In this document: positions 43,558-53,674 of the stretch, piece after piece
How positions within the stretch are numbered: the first letter of the stretch is position 1
Layout: every line of letters begins with the position of its first letter
Source of the DNA: Erythrobacter litoralis
Lineage (GTDB): Bacteria; Pseudomonadota; Alphaproteobacteria; Sphingomonadales; Sphingomonadaceae
Assembly: GCF_001719165.1 (NCBI RefSeq)
Contig: NZ_CP017057.1
Location: 1,302,001 to 1,366,000 of the forward strand
Direction of reading: 5' to 3'
DNA length: 64,000 nucleotides
Position numbers and translations under genes: made by a program
The notes under the pieces: model-generated
What the model was told of the DNA's origin: nothing
Seen by the model: the letters and a program-made list of their open reading frames with translations, nothing else
Databases searched by the model: none

Positions 43558-44330
43558 TTTTCCGGCCGCTTCAGCGTGCTCATGAAGCGTCCCAGGTCCT
43601 GCTTGCGGATGCGTGCGGCGGCCCCGCGCGGCAGGTCGCCCAGTTCGAATGGACCATAGGCGGTGCGGATCAGCCGGTTGACCTTGAGGCCCAGCCATTC
43701 GAGCACCCGGCGCACCTCGCGGTTCTTGCCTTCGGTGATGGTCATCTCAACCCAGATGTTGCGGCCCTTTCCGCGTTCGAGATTGGCGTTGATCGACCCG
43801 TAGCGCACGCCTTCGATCTCCACTCCCTCGATCAGATCGTCGAGCTGCGCCTGGCTGACTTCGCCGAACGCGCGGGCGCGATAGGTGCGCGGGATGCCGG
43901 ACGAAGGCAGTTCCATCTGCCGTTTCAGTTCGCCGTCATTGGTGAGCAGCAGAAGCCCTTCGGTGTTGATGTCGAGCCTTCCCACCGGCATCACCCGGGG
44001 CGCATCCTTGGGCAGCGCGTTGACGAGCGCATCGTAGATCGTCGAGCGTCCCTTCGGATCGCGCTCTGCCGTGATGAGGCCGACCGGCTTGTGAAAGGCG
44101 AAAAGCTGCGCGGGCTCGGGCGCGGCGACGGGCTTTCCATCGACGGCGACGCCGCGCAGGCCGGTGAGAAAGGTCGCGGGACTTTCGACCGCCTTGCCAT
44201 CGATCGTCACGCGCCCATCTGCGATCATGCGCTCGACTTCGCGCCGGCTGGCTATGCCTGCGCGAGCGAGCAGCTTCGCGATGCGATCGCCTTCGGGGCG
44301 ATCCTCGGTGCGGGGGGGCTTGGTCGGCAT
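43554..44330 (-). CDS. rluB: 23S/16S rRNA pseudouridine synthase, RluB/RsuA family
   Basis: A 258-residue enzyme. An S4 RNA-binding domain (RIAKLLARAGIASRREVERMIADGRVTIDG) is followed by the pseudouridine synthase core with the catalytic Asp in VGRLDINTEGLLLLTNDGEL and the ITEGKNREVRRVLEWLGLKVNRLIR stretch. Sequence features favour RluB (23S U2605) over RsuA. It is the first gene of a two-gene rRNA-modification operon with rsmD, and follows the Rieske oxygenase gene by 18 bp on the same strand. Confidence 0.93.
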   Translation of the reverse strand: MPTKPPRTEDRPEGDRIAKLLARAGIASRREVERMIADGRVTIDGKAVESPATFLTGLRGVAVDGKPVAAPEPAQLFAFHKPVGLITAERDPKGRSTIYDALVNALPKDAPRVMPVGRLDINTEGLLLLTNDGELKRQMELPSSGIPRTYRARAFGEVSQAQLDDLIEGVEIEGVRYGSINANLERGKGRNIWVEMTITEGKNREVRRVLEWLGLKVNRLIRTAYGPFELGDLPRGAAARIRKQDLGRFMSTLKRPEK

Positions 44331-44348
44331 GGCGCGCGGGTTACGCGC

Positions 44349-45521
44349 TCAGTTCGCGCTGCGCAACGCCTCGCGCACCAGTTCGTCGAAACGCACGATC
44401 CCGCCTTCGAGCGTCCCGAGCGTGAGATGCGGCACCGCCCCCGAAGCGAGCCCCTGCTGGCCGAGCTCCGCTGCGCGGAAATCCTCCGCGGCGAACACCC
44501 CGCCATCGAGCAGCGCCCAGCTTCTTTCCCAGTGGTCGCGCGCCTTGTCCGTTGCGGGCGCCTCGGGGATGAGCATGAAATCCTCGACCAGCGTGAGATC
44601 GTGGGCCTGCGGCATCAGCACCATCACGTTCACGTAATCGGGGCTCGGCACGATCACCGTCGCAGGCATCAGCTGGTAGGCGAAGGTCACGACCCGGCGA
44701 AGCTGCGCCATATCGGTAAGGTCGATCGCCTCCATCTCCTCCAGCCGCCCGACCGCAGAACGCTGGTGCGGGCCGACGAGATCGCCGCTGGTGATCCCGT
44801 CCTTGAAGAACGGCCCGATCGTCTTCGCGTGGAGCCGGGTGACGTGATAGCTTTCGAGGAAGGCATCCATGATGAGCTTCCAATTGCCCTTCACCGTGTG
44901 CGTTTTCCGGCGGAACAGGTACGCCTCGGGCATTCCGAAAGCGGCGAAATCCTCGCCCAGTTTTTGCGCGTGGGAGAAATCCGCGCCTTGCTGCGGCGCG
45001 AACCAGACGAGCCCGCCCGCCTCGACGCTGGGCAATTCGACGAGACCGTATTCGCCCTTGTCGAGGCCGGGGAAGGTTTCCGGGCGCGGCAGGGCGAGGA
45101 GCTTCCCGTCGAGCCGGTAGGTCCAGGCATGGTAGGGGCACACGAGGCGTTTCGCGCAGACCGCCTCATTGCCCTCGACCAGCCGCGTGCCCCGGTGGCG
45201 GCAGACATTGAGGAAGACGTGCGCGCGGCCATCCGCGTCGCGGGTGATGAGAAGCGGGCGCCCGGTCGCATCATGCGGCACGGCCATGCCGGGATCGGGC
45301 AGCAGCGCGGACGGGCACAGCACCTGCGGCATCCGGTCGAACAGCGCGGCTTTCTCCCGCGCGAAGTGATCGGGGCTGGTGTAATTGGCCGCCGGGACCT
45401 TGCCGATGCCTTCGGCCGCGCGGCCCTCTCCGTGGCGGATCGCCTCGGCGAGCGCGAGCTGGCCTGCGGTGGGCCGTTTGCGCGGCGGCGAATCTGTTGA
45501 TGCGGTTGTGCCGGTGTTCAT
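44349..45521 (-). CDS. Rieske non-haem iron oxygenase, large subunit
   Basis: A 390-residue aromatic-ring-hydroxylating type oxygenase. The Rieske 2Fe-2S site is Cys107-x-His109 in NVCRHRG and Cys128-x2-His131 in CPYHAW. The mononuclear iron site is suggested by [14 protein letters not shown]. The C-terminal domain is the SRPBCC-type catalytic domain. No small subunit, ferredoxin or reductase gene is adjacent, so the electron supply and substrate are unknown; stand-alone members act on quaternary amines or carnitine-like compounds as well as aromatics. The start at MNTGTTAS is chosen; AGGAA lies upstream. It diverges from the AmpG-like gene. Confidence 0.88.
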   Translation of the reverse strand: MNTGTTASTDSPPRKRPTAGQLALAEAIRHGEGRAAEGIGKVPAANYTSPDHFAREKAALFDRMPQVLCPSALLPDPGMAVPHDATGRPLLITRDADGRAHVFLNVCRHRGTRLVEGNEAVCAKRLVCPYHAWTYRLDGKLLALPRPETFPGLDKGEYGLVELPSVEAGGLVWFAPQQGADFSHAQKLGEDFAAFGMPEAYLFRRKTHTVKGNWKLIMDAFLESYHVTRLHAKTIGPFFKDGITSGDLVGPHQRSAVGRLEEMEAIDLTDMAQLRRVVTFAYQLMPATVIVPSPDYVNVMVLMPQAHDLTLVEDFMLIPEAPATDKARDHWERSWALLDGGVFAAEDFRAAELGQQGLASGAVPHLTLGTLEGGIVRFDELVREALRSAN

Positions 45522-45609
45522 AGCGGCGTTCCTATTTCCTCTCTCAGCCCCTAATGGTGGAGGAAATCGGGGATCACGACAAGCATGGCGAATAGCGGAT
45601 TGAAGGCAA

Positions 45610-47325
45610 ATGGCTGAAGCGACGGGCAAAAAACCCGGCTGGCGTGAACTGGTGCGGGCGATGGGCCAGCCCAAGACGGGCTACATGGCCCTGTTCGGCT
45701 TTGCCAGCGGCCTGCCGTTCGCGCTGTTTCTCGGCACGCTCTACGCCTGGCTGTCCGAAGCCGAGGTCGATCTCGAGACGATGGGCGTGTTTTCGCTGAT
45801 CGGGCTTGCCTATGCCTTCCAGTTCCTGTGGTCGCCGCTGATCGACAAGGTCAATATCGCCGGATTCCACCGGTTGGGGCGGCGCAAGCAATGGATGGTC
45901 CCGGCACAATTGCTGCTCGGCGCGATCCTCGTGACGCTGTCGCTGCTCGAACCGCGAACCCAGCTTGGCTGGTTCTCACTGCTGGCAGGCATCGGGGCAT
46001 TCGCATCGGCGACGCAGGACATCGCGATCAATGCCTGGCGGATCGACGTGGCCGACGAAAAGGCGACGCTCGACATCCTTTCGACCGTCTACCAGCTCGG
46101 CTACCGGCTGGCCGCGCTGGTCGGCGGGGCTTTCGGGCTCATCATCGCGGCGCGGATCGGCTGGCCGGAAACCTATGCCTTGATGGGTGCGATCCTGCTT
46201 GCCATCGGCTCGGTCGGCCTGTTCGCGCCGGACACGCCTTCGGGCAAGGGCGAGGTCGACGAAGAAGCGGACGAACAATTGCTCGCCCTGCGCAAGACCG
46301 GCGAATTGCGGCCCGAAATCCGCGCGCGCGCTCTAGGCGTGGTCGCGCTGCTGTGGGCAGGCGCGATCGCGGTGGTGCTGACCTTCATGATCATGTCGCT
46401 CGCCTTTCCGCCCGAGGAGCGTCCCAATCCGACCGAGTTCACTCTCAATTTCGGCCCCTGGATCATCATTGCGACCGTGGTCGTCCCCGCGCTCATCGCC
46501 GGCTGGCTCGCCGCACAGAAGCGCGACGGCAAGAACCTGCTGACAAGCGACGAGCCGCCTTCGCAGGGCGGCGGATTCGTGATGGACCACCTCTACCGTG
46601 CGCTCGTCCTGCCGCTGGTCGAATTCGTCGGGCGGATGGGATGGAGCCTCGTTTTGATCCTCGCGCTCGTCCTGACCTACCGCATATGCGACCAGATCTG
46701 GGGGACGTTCGCCTATCCGTTCTACCTCGGCGAACTCGAATATTCGAACGACGAGGTCGCCTTCGCCTCGAAATTCTTCGGAGTCTTCGCGATCCTTGCG
46801 GGGCTCGCGGTGGGCGGCTTCATGCTGACCTTGATCGGGCGCATGGCAACGCTGACGATCGGCGCACTGCTCGCCGCGCTAACCAACCTGCTTTACGCCG
46901 ATCTCGCCGTCGGCGGCGCGAACATGCAGATGGTGAGCGATGCGGTCGGCTTTTCGTGGGCGATTTCGCAGGTCCCGGTGATCGGCAGCGCGAACCTTGC
47001 CAAGCTCACTTTCACGATCTTCTTCGAGAATCTCGCGATCGGGCTCGCCGGGGCGGCCTTCGTCGCCTACCTCTCCTCGATAGTGTCGAAACGCTACAGC
47101 GCGGTGCAATACGCGCTGCTGTCCTCGCTCACACTGCTGGTCGGCACGCTCGGGCGCGGCGCGCTGGGCGAGATGATCGAGGATCGCGGCTATTTCGACG
47201 TTTTCGTGCTGACGACCTTCATCGGACTCGTCGCTGTCGTGCTGTGCCTTGCCGAATGGTGGCGGCAATCGCGTCTCAAGGGGGCAAGCGGCGTGGTCAC
47301 GCCCGAGGCGCAGCCCGCCGAGTGA
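45610..47325 (+). CDS. ampG: AmpG-family muropeptide permease
   Basis: A 571-residue major facilitator protein with about 14 helices. [19 protein letters not shown] in helix 1, [25 protein letters not shown] in the first cytoplasmic loop and [16 protein letters not shown] are AmpG signatures. AmpG imports anhydro-muropeptides for peptidoglycan recycling; it would take the products of the Slt and possibly RlpA enzymes in this window. A long central loop (EDE-rich, about residues 215-245) and extra C-terminal helices make it longer than E. coli AmpG (491 residues), as in other alphaproteobacteria. It ends exactly where convergent folC ends. Confidence 0.9.
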   Translation: MAEATGKKPGWRELVRAMGQPKTGYMALFGFASGLPFALFLGTLYAWLSEAEVDLETMGVFSLIGLAYAFQFLWSPLIDKVNIAGFHRLGRRKQWMVPAQLLLGAILVTLSLLEPRTQLGWFSLLAGIGAFASATQDIAINAWRIDVADEKATLDILSTVYQLGYRLAALVGGAFGLIIAARIGWPETYALMGAILLAIGSVGLFAPDTPSGKGEVDEEADEQLLALRKTGELRPEIRARALGVVALLWAGAIAVVLTFMIMSLAFPPEERPNPTEFTLNFGPWIIIATVVVPALIAGWLAAQKRDGKNLLTSDEPPSQGGGFVMDHLYRALVLPLVEFVGRMGWSLVLILALVLTYRICDQIWGTFAYPFYLGELEYSNDEVAFASKFFGVFAILAGLAVGGFMLTLIGRMATLTIGALLAALTNLLYADLAVGGANMQMVSDAVGFSWAISQVPVIGSANLAKLTFTIFFENLAIGLAGAAFVAYLSSIVSKRYSAVQYALLSSLTLLVGTLGRGALGEMIEDRGYFDVFVLTTFIGLVAVVLCLAEWWRQSRLKGASGVVTPEAQPAE

Positions 47326-48633
47326 TCAGTCGGGCAATTCGCCGTTGAGCCTGAGCGCCTCGCCCGCCAGATAGAGCGACCCCGCAATCAGCACCGGCAG
47401 CCCGTCATCGGGGATCGCTTCCATCGCATGGGCAAGGTCGTTCGCGGCCTTGGCGCGCGGGCCGAAAGCCTGCGGCGGGTGCGCCTCGTGCCCCGGCACC
47501 GGGACGGCGGTGAGCGAGGCGATGCTGTCGCGAAGTGGTTCGACCAGCGCCAGCGGGTTCTTGTTCGCAAGCATTCCGAGCACGAGATGGACGCGGCTCC
47601 CCGCGAAATGCGCGCCCAGCATCGCCCCCGCGCTCGGGTTGTGACCCCCGTCGAGCCATGTCTGGCGCGTACCCACCAGCGGGCCGGGCGCCAGTCGCTG
47701 AAGCCGCGCGGGCCAGTTCGCGCTCGCGAGGCCGGCTTCGATCGCTTCGCTGGATATTGCGATACTGCGCTGGTGGCGCAGCATGGCGATGGCAAGGCCC
47801 GCATTCTCGATCTGGTGCGCGCCGGCCAAAGCGGGGCGCGGCAGGTCGAGCGTGCCTGCGCCGTCCCGATAGACCAGCCGCCCGTCCTCCTCGCGCGCTT
47901 CCCACGCGGTACCCTCTGCGAAAAGCGGCGCGCCGAAACGCTCCGCCTGCGCCGCAACCGCGCCTGCGGGCAGGGCATCGTGGCGCAGCGTGATGAGCGG
48001 CACGCCCGCCTTTGCAATGCCCGCCTTTTCGAACCCGATCCGCGCCATGGGTTCCCGTGGCGTCCCGTCCTCCGGGGCGAGCAGGAAGCGTTCGTGATCC
48101 AGCCCGAGCGCGGCGATCCCGCAGGCGGCGAGCACGTCCGGTTCCAGCACGTTCGTCGCATCGAATCGCCCGCCGAGCCCGACCTCGACCACGCAGGCAT
48201 CGGCGGGCGCGCGCGCGAAGGCGACAAAGGCGGCGGCGATGGTCACTTCGAAGAAACTCGGATGCAGGTCCTCGCCCGCATCCAGCACTTCGGCGAGCAG
48301 GGCGGCGAGTTCGGCGTCGCCGATCAGCTTTCCGTCAAGCCTGATGCGTTCATTGTAGCGCACGAGGTGGGGCGAGGTGGTGAGGTGGACGCGCTGTCCC
48401 TGCGCCTCCAGCATCGCCCTCAGGAAGGCGCAGGCCGATCCCTTGCCGTTGGTCCCGGCGACATGGAAAACGGGGGGCAGGGCGCGGTGCGGATTGCCCA
48501 GCCGGTCCATCAGGGCGCGGATCGTGTCGAGCCCCAATCGCCCCTGCGGGACGCTCAGCCGGGCGAGTCGGTCGAGCTGGGACTGAACGCCCGGATCGTC
48601 CGACCGCCCGAAATCGAGCCCGAAATCGAGCAT
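47326..48633 (-). CDS. folC: Dihydrofolate synthase / folylpolyglutamate synthase
   Basis: A 435-residue Mur-ligase-family enzyme that adds glutamate to dihydropteroate and extends folates. The ATP loop is in VAGTNGKGSACAFLRAML, followed by TSPHLVRYNERIRLDG, VVEVGLGGRFDATNV and, in the C-terminal domain, DGGHNPSAG. It starts nine bases after accD on the same strand; the accD-folC pair is common to many proteobacteria and links fatty-acid and folate synthesis genes. Confidence 0.96.
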   Translation of the reverse strand: MLDFGLDFGRSDDPGVQSQLDRLARLSVPQGRLGLDTIRALMDRLGNPHRALPPVFHVAGTNGKGSACAFLRAMLEAQGQRVHLTTSPHLVRYNERIRLDGKLIGDAELAALLAEVLDAGEDLHPSFFEVTIAAAFVAFARAPADACVVEVGLGGRFDATNVLEPDVLAACGIAALGLDHERFLLAPEDGTPREPMARIGFEKAGIAKAGVPLITLRHDALPAGAVAAQAERFGAPLFAEGTAWEAREEDGRLVYRDGAGTLDLPRPALAGAHQIENAGLAIAMLRHQRSIAISSEAIEAGLASANWPARLQRLAPGPLVGTRQTWLDGGHNPSAGAMLGAHFAGSRVHLVLGMLANKNPLALVEPLRDSIASLTAVPVPGHEAHPPQAFGPRAKAANDLAHAMEAIPDDGLPVLIAGSLYLAGEALRLNGELPD

Positions 48634-48642
48634 CGTGTTGCC

Positions 48643-49494
48643 TTACGCCGCCTTCACCGGCTGGAGATAGTCGAGCACGTTCGCCAGCGTCGCCTTCAGG
48701 TCGCGGCGATGCACCACCATGTCGACCATGCCGTGCTTCAAAAGATATTCCGCGCGCTGGAAACCTTCGGGCAATTGCTCGCGGATCGTGTCTTGGATGA
48801 CGCGCTGGCCCGCGAAACCGATCAGCGCGCCGGGTTCGGCGATCTGCACGTCGCCGAGCATGGCATAGCTCGCGGTGACACCGCCGGTCGTGGGATCGGT
48901 CAGGACGACGATATAGGGAAGGCCGGCCTGTTTGAGCCGGCGCGTCATCACGGTCGCGCGCGGCATCTGCATCAGGGAGAGGATCCCCTCCTGCATCCGC
49001 GCGCCGCCCGCTGCCGTCACGACGACATAGGCGCAGCGCCGCTCGATCGCCTTTTCCGCGCCTTCGACGAAAGCCTGCCCGACGGCCATGCCCATCGATC
49101 CCCCCATGAAGGCGAAATCCTGCACGCCGACGACGGCGGGCCGTTCCTCGATCGTGCCCGAACCGACGACGAAGGCATCCTCGTGCGGGTTCGCCGCCCG
49201 CGCGGCCTTCAACCGGTCGGTGTATTTCTTGGTATCGCGGAACTTGAGCGGGTCTTCGGTAACCCTTGGCAGGGGCAACACTTCAAAGCCCGGATCGAGC
49301 AGCAATTCCAGCCGCGCATCGGCCCCGATCCGCCCGTGATGGTCGCAGCGCGGGCAAACCGACAGGTTCTCCTCAAATTCCTGAAAGAAGAGCATTTCCT
49401 GACAGGACTTGCACTTGATCCACAGGTCCTTCTCGGTGCTTTTCTTTTCCGAGCCGAAGCCAAGGGAATTGCGGACGCGGGTGAACCAGTTCAT
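48643..49494 (-). CDS. accD: Acetyl-CoA carboxylase carboxyltransferase subunit beta
   Basis: A 283-residue subunit that, with AccA, transfers carboxyl from biotin to acetyl-CoA for malonyl-CoA synthesis. The N-terminal zinc ribbon is complete (Cys28, Cys31, Cys47, Cys50), followed by the crotonase-like core [56 protein letters not shown] and [16 protein letters not shown]. The ATG at 49494 overlaps the stop of trpA (ATGA), so accD is translationally coupled to the trp genes. Confidence 0.98.
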   Translation of the reverse strand: MNWFTRVRNSLGFGSEKKSTEKDLWIKCKSCQEMLFFQEFEENLSVCPRCDHHGRIGADARLELLLDPGFEVLPLPRVTEDPLKFRDTKKYTDRLKAARAANPHEDAFVVGSGTIEERPAVVGVQDFAFMGGSMGMAVGQAFVEGAEKAIERRCAYVVVTAAGGARMQEGILSLMQMPRATVMTRRLKQAGLPYIVVLTDPTTGGVTASYAMLGDVQIAEPGALIGFAGQRVIQDTIREQLPEGFQRAEYLLKHGMVDMVVHRRDLKATLANVLDYLQPVKAA

Positions 49495-50288
49495 GTCTCT
49501 TGCCTCTCGCGCGCGGATCTGATCGCGCCCACCATTGCCGAAGTGAGCTCCTCTAGCCGTTTGGGCGCGTACTTGCCAAATTCGCCGACGAGATCGACGA
49601 AGGCCGAGCCGACCACGACGCCGTCCGCAACTTTGGCAATGTCGGCGGCCTGCTCGGGCGTGCGCACGCCGAAGCCGACCGCGACGGGCAGGTCGGTGGA
49701 CTGCTTGATCCGCGCGACGTTCGCTTCGATGGAGTCGACAGCAGCCTGCTGCTTGCCCGTGATCCCGGCGACCGAGACGTAGTAGACGAAGCCTTCCGAG
49801 CCCTCGAGCACGCGCGGCAGGCGCGCGGCGTCGGTGGTGGGGGTGGCGAGGCGGATGGGGGCGATGCCGCGCCCGCGCAGGGCGGGGCCTAGCGCCTCGT
49901 CCTCCTCGGGCGGAATGTCGACGCAGATGACCCCGTCGATGCCTGCGCTCGCGCACTGGTCGGCGAACCATTCCGGCCCGCGCCGGATCATCGGGTTGGC
50001 ATAGCCCATCAGGACGAGCGGGATGTCGGGATGCCGCTCGCGGAAGTCGGTGGCCATGCGCAGCACGTCGGCGGTCGTGGTCCCCGCGCCGAGCGAGCGC
50101 AGATTGGCGTTCTGGATAGCGGGTCCATCGGCCATCGGATCGGTGAAGGGCATCCCCAGCTCGATCACGTCCGCGCCGCCGCGCGCGAGCGCGTCGAGAT
50201 TGGCGGCGGTGTCCCCGTCGCCTGCGGTGATGAAGGCGACGAAGGCGGCGTGGGGCTTGGCGAAGGCGGTGGAGAGGCGATCAGTCAT
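49491..50288 (-). CDS. trpA: Tryptophan synthase alpha subunit
   Basis: A 265-residue TIM-barrel subunit that cleaves indole-3-glycerol phosphate to indole for the TrpB subunit. The catalytic Glu is in [19 protein letters not shown], and Asp in [12 protein letters not shown] and [10 protein letters not shown]; the phosphate site is [10 protein letters not shown] with [15 protein letters not shown] about eight bases before the ATG at 50288 fixes the start. Upstream it overlaps the 62-residue membrane protein by eight bases and downstream accD by four. Confidence 0.97.
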   Translation of the reverse strand: MTDRLSTAFAKPHAAFVAFITAGDGDTAANLDALARGGADVIELGMPFTDPMADGPAIQNANLRSLGAGTTTADVLRMATDFRERHPDIPLVLMGYANPMIRRGPEWFADQCASAGIDGVICVDIPPEEDEALGPALRGRGIAPIRLATPTTDAARLPRVLEGSEGFVYYVSVAGITGKQQAAVDSIEANVARIKQSTDLPVAVGFGVRTPEQAADIAKVADGVVVGSAFVDLVGEFGKYAPKRLEELTSAMVGAIRSARERQET

Positions 50289-50469
50289 TTGCGCGCCTTC
50301 CAAGAAATGCTCCCGCTGCGCTGCCGAGGGCTGCGCCGGTCAGGATAGCGAGACCATTTCCCGAAAACGCGGGAGCTTCGCTGCTCTGCCAACTCGCGAC
50401 AAGCGTAGCGGCGACAAGACCGACAGCGCAGCCGCAGAAGACGAACCCAAATCGTCGCGACCGTGTCAC
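50281..50469 (-). CDS. Small two-helix membrane protein between trpB and trpA
   Basis: A 62-residue protein starting at a GTG that shares two bases with the trpB stop (GTGA) and ending eight bases inside trpA. It has a basic N-terminus (VTRSRRF), a first hydrophobic helix (about residues 7-27, with two Cys), a polar loop ([10 protein letters not shown]) and a second Gly/Ala-rich helix (about 33-56) ending LGRRAND. Two GGAG-like sites lie within the trpB tail before it. I do not recognise the family. The double overlap makes translation coupled to both trp genes. Known trp operons do not normally carry such a gene; it could be a lineage-specific insert or a membrane tether. The composition is hydrophobic in frame, unlike a shadow frame. 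Confidence 0.6.
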   Translation of the reverse strand: MTRSRRFGFVFCGCAVGLVAATLVASWQSSEAPAFSGNGLAILTGAALGSAAGAFLGRRAND

Positions 50470-51683
50470 ATCTCCACTCCCAGCTTTTCCGCGACGGTGA
50501 AGATGTCCTTGTCGCCCCTGCCGCACAGATTCATGAGGATGATCTTATCGCGGTCCATCTGTTTCGCCCGCTCCGCCACCGCCGCGATTGCGTGCGATGG
50601 TTCGAGCGCCGGGATGATACCTTCGGTGCGGCAGAGCAGCTGGAAGCCTTCGATCGCCTCCTCGTCGGTGATTGCGGTGTATTCGACGCGGCCCGATTCC
50701 TTGAGCCAGGCGTGCTCCGGCCCGATGCCGGGATAGTCTAGCCCTGCGCTGATCGAGTGGCCCTCGGTGATCTGGCCGTCCTCGTCCTGCAGGAGGTAGG
50801 TCTTGTTGCCGTGAAGCACGCCCGGTGCGCCGCCGAGGAGCGATGCGGCGTGTTCGTCACCGTCGAGCCCGTGGCCCGCCGCTTCCACGCCGAGCATCGC
50901 CACTTCGGCATCGTCGAGGAAGGGATGGAACAGCCCCAGCGCGTTCGACCCGCCGCCGATGCAGGCGACGAGGAGATCGGGGAGGCGCCCGACGCGATCG
51001 AGCATCTGCGCGCGCGCCTCGGTCCCGATCACGCTCTGGAAGTTGCGGACCATCTCAGGGTAGGGATGCGGGCCTGCCGCCGTGCCGATGATGTAGAAGG
51101 TGTCGTGGACGTTCGCGACCCAGTCGCGCAGCCCTTCGTTCATCGCGTCCTTCAATGTCCCGCGCCCGCTGGTGACGGGGACGACTTCGGCGCCCAAGAG
51201 CTTCATGCGGAAGACATTGGGAGATTGCCGCCGCACGTCCTCGGCGCCCATGTAGATGACGCAAGGGAGGCCGAAACGCGCGCAGACGGTCGCGGTGGCG
51301 ACGCCGTGCTGGCCCGCGCCGGTCTCCGCGATGATGCGGGTCTTGCCCATGCGGCGGGCAAGCAGGATCTGGCCGATGCAATTGTTGATCTTGTGCGCGC
51401 CGGTGTGGTTGAGCTCGTCCCGCTTGAACCACACCTGCGCTCCGCCGAGCGCCTCGGTCAGCCGCTCGGCGAAATAGAGCGGGGAGGGGCGGCCGACATA
51501 GTGTTTCATCAGATCGTCGAATTCGGCGGCGAATTCGGGATCGGCCTGCGCCTTGCGGTACTCTCGCTCCAGATCGAGCACGAGCGGCATCAGCGTTTCG
51601 GCGACATAGCGCCCGCCATAATCGCCGAAATGGCCGCGTTCGTCGGGGAGCGTGCGGAAGGAATTTGGGATTGCGTCGTTCAT
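50466..51683 (-). CDS. trpB: Tryptophan synthase beta subunit
   Basis: A 405-residue PLP enzyme that joins indole and serine to tryptophan. Motifs: [12 protein letters not shown] near the start, the PLP Lys in [25 protein letters not shown], the phosphate-binding [31 protein letters not shown] and LCGRGDKD. The length and motifs are typical of the TrpB1 class that pairs with TrpA. The start at MNDAIPNSF is chosen by family comparison; the ribosome binding site is weak. An outer-membrane protein gene on the opposite strand separates it from trpF. Confidence 0.98.
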   Translation of the reverse strand: MNDAIPNSFRTLPDERGHFGDYGGRYVAETLMPLVLDLEREYRKAQADPEFAAEFDDLMKHYVGRPSPLYFAERLTEALGGAQVWFKRDELNHTGAHKINNCIGQILLARRMGKTRIIAETGAGQHGVATATVCARFGLPCVIYMGAEDVRRQSPNVFRMKLLGAEVVPVTSGRGTLKDAMNEGLRDWVANVHDTFYIIGTAAGPHPYPEMVRNFQSVIGTEARAQMLDRVGRLPDLLVACIGGGSNALGLFHPFLDDAEVAMLGVEAAGHGLDGDEHAASLLGGAPGVLHGNKTYLLQDEDGQITEGHSISAGLDYPGIGPEHAWLKESGRVEYTAITDEEAIEGFQLLCRTEGIIPALEPSHAIAAVAERAKQMDRDKIILMNLCGRGDKDIFTVAEKLGVEM

Positions 51684-51876
51684 CGCATCCGGCGTTGGCA
51701 GAGGTGCAAAGCGCTGTCCAGATGCCGTTCGTCGTTCGGCGTCGGCGGGTGGGCGGCATTGCTCGTTTCGGCGAGGCGGTTTGTCGACTTGGCGATTTGC
51801 CGCGAGGGCGCCGGAGCTAGTCGGCGCGCCGGGACAACACGGGCAGCAGGCCCGGGGTCCCTGGAGGACGATGACA

Positions 51877-52335
51877 ATGAAAATGCTCAGGACTACCGGC
51901 GGCGCGATGGTTGCCGCAGTGGCGCTGGCGGCCTCTCCCGCCTTTGCCGACGAAGCCCGCGTCGAAGTGCGCGGCGGCATCATCTCGGTCGCCGATACCG
52001 AGGAAGCCACCGCAGGGATCGCGGCCGGCTATGATTTCGATCTCAACGACACGTTGTTCGTCGGCGCCGAGGTATCGGCGGACAAGGTGCTGGTCGACGA
52101 CAGCGACATCTATGTCGGCTTGACCGGCCGCGTCGGCGCGCATCTTTCGAAAAGCGCCAAGCTGTTCCTCGCGGGCGGGTATACGGTCGGCGAAGGCGAG
52201 GATGTGCCGCATCTCGGCGGCGGTCTCGAATACAACCTGACCGAGCGAGTGTACCTCAAGGGCGAATACCGCCACTTCTTCTCCGATTTCGACGACGCGG
52301 ACAGCTTCGTCGCGGGTGTCGGGCTGAAGTTCTGA
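51877..52335 (+). CDS. Small outer-membrane beta-barrel protein
   Basis: A 152-residue protein with a signal peptide (cleavage at PAFA/DEA) and an 8-strand barrel pattern with alternating hydrophobic residues: [90 protein letters not shown] and a C-terminal VAGVGLKF. This is the OmpA-barrel/OMP_b-brl type. The ATG at 51877 is chosen because GGAGG is nine bases upstream; another ATG at 51871 is too close. It is on the plus strand between trpF and trpB, against the direction of the biosynthetic array. Confidence 0.85.
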   Translation: MKMLRTTGGAMVAAVALAASPAFADEARVEVRGGIISVADTEEATAGIAAGYDFDLNDTLFVGAEVSADKVLVDDSDIYVGLTGRVGAHLSKSAKLFLAGGYTVGEGEDVPHLGGGLEYNLTERVYLKGEYRHFFSDFDDADSFVAGVGLKF

Positions 52336-52397
52336 CCAATGCCGGGGCGGGTGGGCTCTCAGCGTTCGCCCGCCCCCTCATGCACGGCGAACCGGCA

Positions 52398-53042
52398 TTA
52401 TCCGGCGGTGCGCGCCGCCTCGCAGAAGGCGGCGATCCTGGCCGGGTCCTTCACGCCGGGCGCGCTTTCGAGGCCGGAGGAAGCATCGACCAGCGGCGCT
52501 CCGGTCGCACGGATCGCTTCGGCGACATTGTCCGGGTCGAGGCCGCCTGCAAGACCCCAGGAAACGGCGTGGTCATGGCTCGCGAGCAGCCGCCAGTCGA
52601 AACCGACGCCGTTGCCGCCGGGCAAGGCGCTCGCCTCGGGCGGGGGCGCATCGAACAGGAGGCGGTCGACCGCGCCCCTGTAGCGAGCGGATTTCGAGAG
52701 CGTTTCCGCGCTGCGCACGCCGATAGCGCGCCATGCCTCGACGCCGGTCTTCTCGCGCACGAGGGCGATCCATTCGGGCGTTTCGGACCCATGGAACTGG
52801 ATCACGTCGGGGCGCACCAGCTCGACTGCCGTCGCGGTCGTCTCGATATCGGCATTGACGAGCAGCAGCACCGCCTTGACGCCGCCCGGCAGGTCCGCGC
52901 GCAGGCTCGCCGCCTCCTTCAGGCTCACATGGCGCGGGCTCGGCTCGAAATGGACGAAGCCGACATGGCTCGCGCCCGCCTTCACCGCGGCGGCGACGGT
53001 CTCGGGGGTTGAGAGCCCGCAGATCTTTATCTCTCTCGTCAT
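52398..53042 (-). CDS. trpF: Phosphoribosylanthranilate isomerase
   Basis: A 214-residue TIM-barrel enzyme that performs the Amadori rearrangement of phosphoribosylanthranilate, the third step of the tryptophan branch. Signatures are IKICGLSTPETVAAAVKAGASHVGFV with the catalytic Cys, FHGSETPEWI, LLFDAPP with the catalytic Asp, WGLAGGLDPDNVAEAI and VDASSGLESAPGVKD. It is the trpF of the trpF-trpB-trpA set, but the barrel protein gene lies between it and trpB. Confidence 0.97.
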   Translation of the reverse strand: MTREIKICGLSTPETVAAAVKAGASHVGFVHFEPSPRHVSLKEAASLRADLPGGVKAVLLLVNADIETTATAVELVRPDVIQFHGSETPEWIALVREKTGVEAWRAIGVRSAETLSKSARYRGAVDRLLFDAPPPEASALPGGNGVGFDWRLLASHDHAVSWGLAGGLDPDNVAEAIRATGAPLVDASSGLESAPGVKDPARIAAFCEAARTAG

Positions 53043-53148
53043 CGCAAGCCGCTCTAGGCCCAGCGCGAACGCGCGTGAAGGGCGAATTGCTTGATTGCTT
53101 TTGCAGGGCGCGGCAATCTCGCCGTCTCAGAGGGAAGGACGCAGACCC

Positions 53149-53652
53149 ATGAAATTCCGCAACTTCTTGATGGTTCTGGCGGTACTCGTCATCGCAGCCT
53201 GCAATCCGATGGAACAGCTTGGTACCGCCGAGGAGAAGATCGAGGCCTTCCAGGCGCGCTACAATGACGGCGATGCCGGCGTGCTCTATCGCATGACGGG
53301 CGAGGATTTCCGCACGGCGACGACGCGTGAACAGATGGATGGCCTTGTCGCACTTTTCTCCGGCCGTCTGGGGCGGATCGAATCAAGCGAGCGGACCGGC
53401 TTCAACTCCCAGTTCAAGAACGGGCTCAACATCACGACCATCACGATGGAGACCCAGTTCGAACAGGGTGCGGGGACCGAGATCTTCGTTTTCCACGGCA
53501 CAGGCGAGGACATGGAACTGGTCGGCTGGACGGTTAATTCGCCGCGCCTGATGCTGAGCCCGGAGGAAATGCGGATGCTTTCGGAAGTGGACCCGCGCGA
53601 ACGGCCCGACCCACCCGAACGCAGGGTCGTTCCCGAACGATCCGGCGAATGA
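53149..53652 (+). CDS. DUF4019/DUF3887-like lipoprotein
   Basis: A 167-residue protein with a lipobox VIAAC (Cys18) and a mature domain of the DUF3887/DUF4019 (NTF2-like) type: KIEAFQARYNDGDAGVLYRMTGEDFRTATTREQMDGLVALFSGRLGRIESSERTG with the strands LNITTITMETQFEQGAGTEIFVFHG. The C-terminal tail is Pro/Arg/Glu-rich. The role is unknown. GGAAGGA precedes the ATG. It is on the plus strand between trpF and pyrF. Confidence 0.72.
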   Translation: MKFRNFLMVLAVLVIAACNPMEQLGTAEEKIEAFQARYNDGDAGVLYRMTGEDFRTATTREQMDGLVALFSGRLGRIESSERTGFNSQFKNGLNITTITMETQFEQGAGTEIFVFHGTGEDMELVGWTVNSPRLMLSPEEMRMLSEVDPRERPDPPERRVVPERSGE

Positions 53653-53674
53653 ACGGGAAACTCTGCCGCGCGTC

